Below are positions 45,314 through 55,997 of a stretch of DNA of 64,000 nucleotides, one piece after another. Every line of letters begins with the position of its first letter. Positions within the stretch are counted from its first letter, which is position 1. A model generated the notes under the pieces. The model was not told the origin of the DNA, searched no databases, and saw only the letters and a list, made by a program, of their open reading frames with translations. The stretch comes from Apostichopus parvimensis. Taxonomy: Eukaryota > Echinodermata > Holothuroidea > Aspidochirotida > Stichopodidae. The translations under genes and the position numbers were made by a program. Location: the NCBI GenBank assembly GCA_000934455.1, contig KN882570.1, positions 78,137-142,136 of the forward strand, written 5' to 3'.

Positions 45314-46726
45314 ATGATGAAGTATGCAACATTGCACTGCGGTGCATTCCATGCATTCTACCTGTTGGGTCACAGAAGGTGAAGGGCAAAGGAAAACGGG
45401 CTGCCATAACTTCATTTGTGGATTTGCAAAAGGTGAGCTGAAAGCTAAATTTCAAGTAGAAAAATTCCTTTTATTAGACCATCGTCGGTTACAGGTTCAT
45501 GTAGGAAAATTGACAGACGATACAATGATGGGTGAAATAGGCATAGAGCTTGCCTTCTCTTCTCGAGCAGTGTACATCGATTGATGAGACAAGACATTCA
45601 TCAATTACAATCCCACCCTGCTCCTAGAACCACCATTTTATGTTCCCATCTGAAAGACATGAACGATGCATTCAGCCACTTTCCCAAGGGGAATGGTGGA
45701 AGGGGACTATCAAATCATCGGTCACTAATGCTCTGCAGCTGTGCCAATCAAATGCCCGAAGAACCTCACCAGCCCCAGAAATTGTGAAAACATTACCCAC
45801 TAGCAAGTTCTCACACAGACCACTGCACCAGGTTGCATTGTACAAACCCTAAACCAAATTTATTACAGGTAGAGTTGTAACAATGATTTCTTCATTCCAG
45901 TATACACATGATATATGAATACATATATGTATATAATTGTGAATGCAGAATATGTTGAGTGTGCAGTGGAAGAGTGTACAATCTAATTCACACCGATCGG
46001 ATAGGACATTGTGGTATTCCAGGCAGTATGGTGGGATAGTATAATTGTCTTGTTAACTTTTGAACACTGCGTTCATCCATAATCAATTATCCAGGGTTGC
46101 TCGATGAGCCTCAATATAACTTACAGAGGCCCGACAATTCTTAATATCTGAACTAGTAAAAAAAAACTTGTTTTCAGTACAATGCATAAAGGTACCTGGC
46201 ACCTCTATAACCCTTTATGAAATTGTGGCACTATTCATCGCTGAAGTTGTGAAATGCTAAATATTGCACATCCTTAATCAAAACAAAGATTGCTTCTATC
46301 AATACCCCACCTTCTGGGGAGTACTACAATATATGATCCTTTCTATAGGAAAGGCAGCATTTGAATAAATCTAAGAAGTTTGCTTCCATAACCTTTTCTT
46401 TTTTATTTCAGATTAAAACCAATATTCAACACTACCTTGAAGGGGTGAAACAAAAGCAACCATTCGTTCTAGCTATTGGAAGCAGCAGGGTCAGCCCGGA
46501 ACAAACGTACATAATCATAGAGAGAGAAGCCATTCCACAGGAGTCGCTGCTCAATGCCATTGATTTATGTTTTAAGTGTTTTCATGTTTTTGATATGGAT
46601 TATCAGTGGCAATCATACAACACCGGGCAGTTCCTCCAGACTGTTTTATACGACATTGATGTACCTGGGAAAATGTCATCTTCAGTTGTGTCATTAAAGA
46701 CATATTTGAAAATCAAAAGGAAGTAG
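45314..46726 (+). CDS. Two exons of a conserved uncharacterised gene carried inside the CACTA-like element
   Basis: Exon 45314-45432 (acceptor 'ctcgttacag', donor 'aaaag|gtgagc') encodes DDEVCNIALRCIPCILPVGS and a Lys-rich turn ending FVDLQK. Terminal exon 46412-46726 (acceptor 'tttttatttcag', stop TAG) encodes IKTNIQHYLEGVKQKQPFVL, then AIGSSRVSPEQTYIIIE and AIDLCFKCFHVFDMDYQW. The junction is phase 0-0 and both exons are open. The QPFvL..G / aiDlcFK.f.Vf...Y / FlQ..vY pattern resembles the C-terminal part of a large family of fish and invertebrate proteins, some with N-terminal SAM domains; function unknown. Upstream exons may lie in the assembly gap. Confidence 0.65.
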
Positions 46727-48069
46727 GGCTGAAAATTTTCACACCTGGGTTCCATATATATGCTTCAACAAGAACTTTCAACAAAGTTGAAACAATAGTC
46801 GCACAGTGCAACACTAGAATTAACTTGGCAATCGATTGAACTGTCCATTACAATTCCTTTTTACATTACATTTAAAAGAATTTGAACACACTTTTGTTCA
46901 ATGCCGAGCAACCTTTATTATCATCTGAAGTTGTGTGATTTTAGTTGAAAGCTCAACTGTTAGTTGAATCACGTTTATGGGACCAAGGTATACTTGCCTC
47001 ATATACAAAGCAAAGATATGCTTGTATTCTAAGAAGAATTGGCAAAACGTTTTCAGCCTGTATGATCATATTTGTTTTCACCTCATAAATTCCAGTTACA
47101 AAGTTGCAGCTCACAAATATTTTGCTGTCATGAAATTTTAGAAGGAAATTAGATGGATTGTCCCAGTTCCAGTTATCTGCTCTAAATATTTCTGGGACTA
47201 TTTTCAATTGAACGGCTCTTGGAATGCAGAAATCTGTGTATCCATTCTACACATATTTACATATACAATATTTACCTGTGCTGGGTTATGTACAACAGCA
47301 TATAAATATTACACATAATATTTGGACTCATTACTTATAGGCTTGCCGCCGTTTAAATTAATGAAATCCATGGATAAGTGTTAAATGGGGGGGGGGGAAT
47401 CTTTCTTTACGAGGCCTAATTTAGTGAACATTTTCAATCCTGACCATCCATCTTTTAAAAATTTGGCAACCATGTTCTGATTGTCATTTTCTTCTTTTGT
47501 TATTACATCGTTAGTAAGACAAATACCTCCCCATGCAAGCTAGTCTATGCTTTATTTAAAAAGTGTTTGATCATTCATTCAGCAAATTGTATTTTATCCA
47601 TACAAGTCTAATAAAATGTTGAAATTGTTTATGTAAAAATTACACTGGGGTAAAAAAATAAATAAATCATTGGTAATGCTACAAACAATTCCTTCCTTTA
47701 GATCTTGTACTATGGTAACAGGTTAATGAAACATTCAGTTTTGTTGCAATTTTACATTAGTTTTTAGCAGTTTTTCAGCAGTTCACTGTCTTTGAAGAAG
47801 TTATATCAATAAATTGCACTGTCAAATGAAGCCTTTTGTATTTATGTATTTTTTCCTATAACAGTCAAGCTGACCCAAATGTGGTTGATTTTCCATCATA
47901 ACCCTTGCCTGGGTCAATATTTACCAATATTTCTGGGTCAAATTTTCAACCCAAAAATTGGGTCACTTATTCTGACCTTATTTTCTGGGTCAGTTTGACC
48001 CAAATGTGTTAGGTTCCCTAAAAAAGTTACCCAATTTGGGTCAATTTTAACCCAAGTGTTTTTAGAGTG

Positions 48070-48153
48070 TATGCATTTTACACTTTGGTGTATGACACAC
48101 CATATAACCAGCTTTTTACCTACCCACTAAAAAAGGAGTGGGATGATGGTTAG
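48070..48153 (+). pseudogene. C-terminal end of the relic interrupted by the CACTA-like element
   Basis: If the element and one TA copy are removed, the frame ...YRYFYDKG runs on as YAFYTLVYDTPYNQLFTYPL + KKEWDDG and a TAG at 48151-48153. This is the expected C-terminal end of the relic at 40230-43022, which shows that the two were one exon before insertion. Confidence 0.7.
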
Positions 48154-50180
48154 CTCTCCTTACTGTAGAATTGAAGCCAATAACTAAAAAAAAAGCTCCA
48201 ATGTTGTGAGGCATAACTGTATTGGCTTTAATTATGTCAAATCAAAAAACTAGACATGAATTTTTGGCTTTGATTTGGACTTATGAAGTTTAGGAATATG
48301 TAAATAGGTAGTCCATGTTCTGCTTCACATTTGCATATTTCTCAATATGCGCAGGAGCAAGGATTTGATTACAAATTGCATATGCAAGTATTTACACTCA
48401 TGAAACTTTGCAGAAAATAACTGAAGATAGCATTTTGTCAAAAGGGAAAAAAATGCATATAGTGTTGACGCATAAAAATGCCTCGCGAATACCTAATTGG
48501 CAAGAACTTATCTATTTTGCATAACTGCATAATTAGTTACATCTCAGGCTTAAATGTTCTGCAGTATGTAGCTCTCCATAAGTGTACACTATGTGCAAAG
48601 ATTTGTATGAAAACAGCAATCACAATTGGAATTATTCAGTTTACGCATATTAATTAGCCATACTTAGTTATGTTTGCATGGTTTTTAGATCTGCGGCTTG
48701 GAAAAATCGCTTAAAGGTGGTTTTCGGTATTTTTGTACGCCAAAATACATCATCTATGAGTTTTGGTTATAACTTAAAGTTGTTGTTTTTGCACTATTCT
48801 CCAAATAAAAAAATTCAAATGGATGAGTTTTCCTATGTTTTCCCTTCTTATTAACAAATGGCGAAGATACGAGGGGTTATACTTCCATACAGTACCTGCC
48901 TTGCCTGCTCACGTGTTCGCGTTATAATATACAAGTCAGTAGCACGCTGGCTGCATGTATTACGACATCACTTACAGCAAACAGCATGCACGGTATTCAT
49001 ATTTCCACAACCAACGTCCACATCACAAAGCGCACAGATCAGTGGAATGCCAAAAATTTTTATGCAAATGAGCAGTCGTTGAATAACATTGCTTTGGAAT
49101 GCGAAATGGCTAAAATATAGTAGGGCTTCAGCTATATTGTTAATTGTATTCAGTGCTTCTTCCTGCGGGATCGGCAAGCGAGACTCAAAAAGCAATGCAG
49201 TATGTTCAGTTTAAATGAAATTTCAACAGACACCAGTAAAAAACAAATCTTCCCTTTTTCTTGACAACTAAGTGAGGCTAGTAGGGTGATATTTGTTTAT
49301 GAAAAAAAATTACAACCAATACTTTGCTTTTCCATATGTTACCATATTTCCTTGACTTTCACAGTTATAGGATCGGGCCTCGAAAAGATTTTAAGGCTAA
49401 TTTATTTAAGGAGTAAAACATGCAACTGTGATATTATCGAACATATTAATAGCATGAAAAGTCAAAATTACTACTTAGTTTTGCACTATCACAATTCAAT
49501 GAACTATAAACTCTTATCATAATAACCGTTTTATATAAGATTTAACTTACAAAGGTCTACTATATATAAGAAGGGTATCTATGGTATTTGTGTGAAACCC
49601 AAAACTAGCAAAAAGGACGAAGGTTGTTATGTTGTTAACACGATTGAGTTTACATTAGTTCGTGGAACTCATTTTACCTCCATCTGTTTTTTAACAAGGC
49701 ATTATCCTATTTGTACTTCGTATTCGATATTTAGTGATTTTTCTTATTGAAGTTTTTGAAAGAAGGGTACCCTCTGATATTACTCTACGTCTATACTTTA
49801 TACAAATCTACTGTGAAACATACGCATAATAAGCATGGAAGGAAAAGAGATTTATAAACTCTGGTGGACACCGTGAAGACTAGTAAGAATCATATTCGAA
49901 AGGGAAAATGTTTAGTTCTTAAAAATTGCAATGACACGCGAGAGTAATATTACTTAATAGACTATTTTGGGTACCGTTCTGTACATAAACTTCCATATTA
50001 TATATAAGAAGTTGCTTTTTAATTGAGCCTGAAGCATCAGTCGATCGAAGAAGTATCATTGCATGTTAAAAATGTTGTGTATCGTTCAGTCATTGATAAT
50101 TTTTTAAAGAGAGGAAATTCAACATGATCTGTATCTATAAAAATCGAAATGTCTTCAGTCGTTATAAGCTGTCAAGAGGT
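48154..50180. other. AT-rich gene-free stretch
   Basis: I see no supportable exon, repeat array or element end. The frames at 48858-49195 on both strands lack motifs. Confidence 0.4.
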
Positions 50181-50199
50181 GTTACGGCAAACTCAGTTT

Positions 50200-52390
50200 G
50201 TACGTGGAGGGGAGGGGTTGGTTATAAGTTACGTAACCATTACGATATATCACAACGTAACTAAAACGTAAATGACTAACGTCGAAAAGTCTCCTTGTAT
50301 GGACGTTGCAACAACGTAGTAAAAATGTTATATAAACGTTAATGTGACGTTATTATAACGTAACAGCTGAACGTTACCAAATTACTTAAAGAAAACGTTA
50401 ATACAATGTTAGTTTTTGGAGAATATAACGTAAATATATTTGTTAGCTGGGGAGGTTCGACAAGTCGGACATGGTTTATGTGGCGTTACACCTACTGAAA
50501 TTGTCTTCCTATCAATCCAAGCTACCATTACAAAACTAACAGAATGCGTATACTCCTGAAAACTTGTTCAGGAAGATGTCTCCAGACAGCAAGGTTGCCA
50601 AGCATTATGGATGCGGTGCCACTAAGACTGCAGCTATAGTAGTTCGGTACGTTCGGTACGGTAGTTCGGACACTGGAACTGAGAGCTGGTTTGGGAGGAT
50701 TGATGACGTCAACCATAGGGAAGTTGGTACCAGATTTTGGCACATGTGTATGGTCTCCGACTCTAGTGCAAGTGGCATTTTTAAAGAAATAGAAGGTGCC
50801 TTTTCCCAATACAATGTACCGTGGGAAAATGTTGTTGGGCTGAGTTTGGATAATGCGTCTGTGAACATGGGAAGACACAAAGAGCCGTATACCAACTTTG
50901 AAAAGAAAAACCCGTCAGTCTACACTGCCGAATGTCCCTGCCACATCATCCATAATACTGCAGGTTTTGAAGCAAAGCAATTTGTCAAGACCTCAGGGTA
51001 TGATGTTGACGATTTGTTGGTAGATATTTATCACTACTTCGACAAAAGCACACAACGTCAAGCGTCATTGAAGAACTTCTGTAGTTTCTGTGACCAGGAT
51101 TACCGAAAAATTGTTAACTTTTGTGGAACAAGATGGCTTAGTAGAGACGTGTGCATCAACCTTCAGAGTTATTTCGCCAGCCAGCCTGAAGTACGGAGTG
51201 ATGCCAGACTGCTGCGGCTTCAGAAAGCGTTTGGTGGCCCAACATCAGAAATATTCTTGTTGTTCCTGCAGTCAGTGTTAGCGCTCCTCACCAATGTGAA
51301 CAAGTCATTGCAGAGCGAGGAACCAAAGTTCTTCGTCATGATTAAGGAGATGACAATCTTCCTCCATTTGCTGTTCGGGAGGTTTATGCAAGTTGGTGGG
51401 TAAATTAAAGACGAGCCAGTCGAGACGGTTGACCCCAATGACGCGCCGCTATCCAACGATGACATCATGGTGAGGTTCACTACAAAGATAGCCATGCGGA
51501 AGAACGACCTGTGAGTATGCGCTGTTTCACTTTCCACTGAAGGATGAGCTACTGAAGCACGCGCAGTTCCTTCAATTTGACAACCGGCAGGCTGCCAAAA
51601 TTGATAACCTCATGTATTTTGTTGAGCGAGTTTTCCTCTGTGAAGCAGCAACTTGTCCGTCTCCATGGCAAACCTAACTTCATGGACGATCAGCTGACAT
51701 CGTATAAATTTCTACCAGATGTCATCAACAAAGTTCATACCAACCGAGTAGATGTGCTACGGGGCGGTCTTAGCCAATTGAAGCAGGGTAGATGGTGTAT
51801 CTCTATTTCAGCTGCTGTTTTCCATGACCAGCCTTCAAGGATACCCTGCCAACAAATGGCTTGAACAAAATGGAGACCCAGCTAACACACAACGAAATAA
51901 TAACGTTATTTTTTGGATTGTGGTTACGTTGGTGTCCGCCCAACGTAATGATAACGTAAATAAAACGTAGCCAACTTACGTAATATCACAACGTTTTGAA
52001 AACGTTTCCAAAAAACCTTTCAATAACGTTAAATAAAGGTTACGTTTTTAAAAACGTTGTATTAACAGTTTCACGATTCGTTATATTTAGGTTCATATTT
52101 TACGTCCACACAACGTAAAGTTTTACGTTGACATTACGTTGCAGTTTAGTTACCTCATGACGTAACAGACTTTACGTTGTATAAACGTTAGCACATTTCG
52201 TTTTATTTACGTTTGAATATTACGTCCACACAACGCAAAGTTTTTATTTTGACATAACGTTGCAGTTAAGTTACCTCATGACGTAACAGACTTTACGTTG
52301 TATAAACGAAAGCACAGTTCGTTATATTAACGTTTGAATATTACGTTAATACGACGTTGGTGAAATACGTAAATATTACGTTCTAACTTC
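50200..52390. mobile_element. ACGTT-rich element arms flanking a hAT relic
   Basis: The left arm (about 50200-50452) and right arm (about 51872-52390) are dense in aacgtt, acgtaa and ttacgt. They meet the central region with inverted boundary motifs: gttagctggg at about 50443-50452 and ccagctaac at 51877-51885. The arms do not match each other from their outer ends inward, so they look like partial copies of one ACGTT-rich inverted-repeat family in opposite orientation, rather than a simple pair of terminal inverted repeats. Which transposase mobilised them is unknown. Confidence 0.5.
50527..51870 (+). pseudogene. hAT-type transposase relic
   Basis: The long open part (50564-51403) has the hAT/ZMYM-like order: VGLSLDNASVNMGRH (a DN.. 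catalytic-type block), CPCHIIHNTAG, DLLVDIYHYFDKSTQRQASL, then a CGTRWLS block. These match the region around the second catalytic residue and the RW motif of hAT transposases. N-terminal zinc-finger and first catalytic parts are missing. After 51403 the frame is broken, with remnants such as ELLKHAQFLQFDNRQAAKID and LTSYKFLPDVINK. The copy is inactive. Confidence 0.7.
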
Positions 52391-55300
52391 GTCAAGAAAA
52401 TAACAAAAGAAGATAAGTGTTTTTTAATGTTTCCTGTTTACAGAAGCCAAGTTCAAAATGTTTCTGTGGTTGTAAAGTAAACGCTTACTTTTAGCTTATC
52501 GTGTTGTACAGTTCCGTGCATATGCCTAAATCACAAAATTTTCCTTACATATCGTTTTTAGCTCCATGTATATACCAATTCGTCAACACTACATAGCCTG
52601 CTTTTGTGCAAGGCCCAATCGCTGCACTCAAAGGCGACTGCCTGCAGTAAGCACGCACATTATTGGTTCATAACTGTGGTTATTAGGCTGAGCATGGGCA
52701 GTGCATAAACACGCATAAAGGCGCCAGTTCCGGAAACTACTAAAAATATTTCACACCTTATTCTGATCAAGCCTGCTTTGACTGCTGATTGGTCAATACC
52801 TATCACGTGAATTCTTCAAAGACGCCGTGCTGAGCCGACGACAACAGGTTCAATACTGTTGATGGACGCTTACGTGCAAGAAAAAAATTATATAATGGGT
52901 GTTGAAAAACTTTAATCAAAATGTTCAAGGTAAGTTTCGTTGATAAATATACACACATCAGCAAGGTCTTAGATATGTGTGTAGTAAACGAAATTTTTTA
53001 GGTTATTTTACGCCTGTATTTAGTGTTCAGCGTAGCGTTAGTTAGGACTAGCCTACTCAATGATTGTGCGCCTAACGTTATGCTAATGTTATGTATGTAT
53101 AAGCATACAGTAGTACTAGCATTTAGTAATGTATGTATGAATGATAATGAAGCTACACCGAATACCAACATTTGACTTAGTGACTAAGCTAGCCTAGTTC
53201 ATTGCAGCTCCACAAATCAATGTTTTACTATGCTTAGTTAAGTGACTTTATACATAGAGCTGAAATTTTTGTAGGAGCCTCAAACTGCCTAAATAAAGGT
53301 TATTTTCTCTTCTTAGAATGACAACATCATACCCAGGCATGATAGTGTAGTGTATTACTACTAGTAGGCCATATTGTTACCTGCCTTTGTTGCTGTATGA
53401 AACTGAGGACAGGTTGAAGAAATGTTTGTGATTTGGCAATGTTTTGCAAAGCAAAAATCTGTGATATTATATGAAGCTTTATTGTCCAAAATATATTGAT
53501 GTATGCTGCTGTTGTTTGTTTAATTCCCCACTGTTGTGTGGGCCTTAGGCTAGTTACAAAATAATTAGTGGCAGCAATGACTCTGTCGACTTAGTTCTCA
53601 TTTTTGTGTGTTTTTTACATAAAAAATTTGGAAAAAACATCTTGTCAGTCTAGAGCAGGATAAGTGGAACGGAACTGCAGTCATCAAATGTTACTGGTGG
53701 TCTGTCAGCACTGCCCTACATGTAGGTACACAGGGAAATTGTTTCTTTCTTATTTTTATAGCCGAAAAATACAACTGTTTGAAACTGTGCAGCCTTCACT
53801 TTAAACTTAATACAATTACCCAATATGTATTTACTTTCTTCTTTTCTACCAGAAACTGAAATAAATAGACAAAGCTTCATTCTCCTGAAGATAAAACTCT
53901 GGAGGTAATCAAACCAGTCGTCCCATTTGAAACTCAAGAAGTAGCTACAGCAAGGTATCCCTGTACATTGTTAAAGTACAACTGCTTAAGGCAGATACGC
54001 ACTAACAAGCACAGTAAAAATAATTAGCCAAACTCATGTCCAAATTGCCAACTTTGTGACTATTTTACTGGTCTTCGCGGGCAAAAATAAATTAGGTCGA
54101 AGGGACGAATTTTAGTGTATTTTGCCGTAGAATAAGTATTCCAGCCTATTTTTAGTTTCTTTTATCAAATGTAGAACATTTTTTATTATTGAATGTTAGT
54201 CATATACGAGAATGATTTAATTCCATGTCAAAGTAAGAGGTCAGGTATTCCTTAGTGATTTACTGAGTATTCACATTTGTTGCCAGTTACTATCTCACTA
54301 TGAGGATTTAGACCTGTATTCAATTTTGTCCTGCAAATGATACTCAAAAGAGGACTGTTGTTGGTACAACATTCTAGTTTGCACATGGCCTGCTCTGGTT
54401 TGTAGAGATTTATAGTACTACATTTCATTATTCATGAAAAGGTTTTTATTACAGTATGACCCTTTCATGATACATTTCATTTATAACCCCCTCCCCTCCT
54501 GATTCATCTATAAAACCAAATTGCTGTGTAACTTTTGCTAGGAGAGACAATTTTGAATTTACGATATCACAAAGTGTCACAGTTGTTATAATATCTTACA
54601 GCCCAGGAACTGATGTTAAACTGCTAATGGCTTCATAATAGAGATGGTGAAGGAAAATGGAACGAAGGGCCAACGACACATGCAGCTGAAGATACATGTA
54701 CATATTTTATTCAGGTGGAAATGGTAAACTTAGCTTGTCAATCAAACCATTTACTCTGTAGGGTTATGCATAGTGCAATGTCAGGCTCCTCTTTGATTCC
54801 TTGCCGAAGGTTCAAGGAATCTATGCGATGGTGATTGCGTGTGTGTGTGCGTATGTGACGCCCTATGTGAAGTCATATTTGGTACATAGATGCGCCATAC
54901 TGAGTAGAAGAACAATTTTGATTTTGGCACCCAGCTCGTCCAATATTGTATCGCTATATTGCGTCCAAAAGGTACCATCGACCGCGCAGTTTAGCGGACT
55001 AAAATACCTTCTAGACCTTCTGAGAGACATGACGTCATTGCAAGCTTGTCCAATCACAGAATGATCATGATGTTATTCACGAAAACCAATAGTTATAGCG
55101 TTGGTACTATTCGTATGTGAAAACTTTCGGGCCGGTTTTCGTTGTCGTAGCAGTAATAGTACCGTCAATGTTATTCTTTCCAGTTACATATATTACTACC
55201 TCTTGTTAAAATTTCTGAAACACCAACCTACAGAAACACAGATAAAAGAAGTTTGCTACTAAAGTAAGTGATTCAAACATGTTTTTTGAGTAAAATTGTC

Positions 55301-55997
55301 ACAGAATCTGCATTTATTCTTTTGACAAAATACGTAGGCCTAACTTTTTTAATTGGTTCTCGCCAAGTTGTAGGCCTATATACTAGGCAATGTATAGTAG
55401 TACTAGTATAACCTGGCTTCATTTATGATTTAGTACTAGTAGTTCTGGCATAGATAGGCCGAGTTAATTGAAAACACACATGTGGCTAAGTTATGGGACT
55501 GGGAAACGTTATCACCCATTGATTCAAACGGGAAACGTCTGTCAGTTGACCATGTTATGCAATTTAATTATGAGGAAGAAAGACTACTTTCTGCTGAAAG
55601 TATAGGTTTCTGTAAGAAGTGTGTCTTTATAATGGTTTAACATACTTTTATTGCCACTGCTACAATAGTACAAATGGTGAAACAATATTGGAACGTACGG
55701 AAAGGTACCTAACCTGTTATTGACATGTAAACAGGGCTATATGGGACCACAGTATATCTATTTTCTGTGAAAATTGTGCAGATTGAAAAATCAACCTATA
55801 CATATTCTAACATCGGAATCTTCTCACTAATGGAGTAATGACAAACAACTTTTGCAGTATTAAGAAGCCTTTTATAGACTATACCTTAATTCTAGTTCTG
55901 CTCAGATTCTTATTTTGCAAATAAAAATTACTTTTCTACTATGTGTGAAGAAATACTTATTGTAGATTTACAGTGCTAAGTACTTGTAATTATCATC
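52390..55997. other. Presumed 5' region and first intron of the KDZ gene, with repeats
   Basis: Positions 52640-52920 are relatively GC-richer and may be a promoter. A tiny exon-like start (ATG TTC AAG then GTAAGT at 52930) follows. Positions 53030-53230 contain the 'cctaacgttag' flavour. A minus-orientation copy of the hairpin-type dispersed repeat sits at 54780-54960 (stem gattccttgccg/ aaggaatc, then a TG microsatellite). No other gene is seen. Confidence 0.4.
52921..52929 (+). CDS. Possible three-codon first exon (M-F-K)
   Basis: ATG TTC AAG is followed by a strong donor (gtaagt). In phase 0 it would join to the acceptor at 56016, giving MFK-AMASMGPPVGKK. It could be the first coding exon of the KDZ gene, but the downstream frame with KDZ similarity is a different one, so support is weak. 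Confidence 0.25.

Larger units (their letters stand above)
43026..48069. mobile_element. CACTA/EnSpm-like DNA element of about 5 kb
   Basis: The ends are inverted repeats: CACTCTTAAAACACCTGGGT at the left and the complement of CACTCTAAAAACACTTGGGT at the right. TA is duplicated at 43024-43025 and 48070-48071. Subterminal regions repeat gggtca/tgaccc many times (43040-43140 and 47870-48050), as CACTA elements do. CACT termini and a 2-bp duplication suggest CMC/EnSpm, but no transposase is visible; part is hidden by the gap at 44541-45094. It carries two good exons of a separate conserved gene (45314-46726). Its insertion into the older gene relic is confirmed by the reading frame across the empty site. 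Confidence 0.75.

Noticed and set aside
48858-49195. ORFs on both strands near 49 kb
   Set aside because: No motif, no splice signals and no recognised family; chance open frames.
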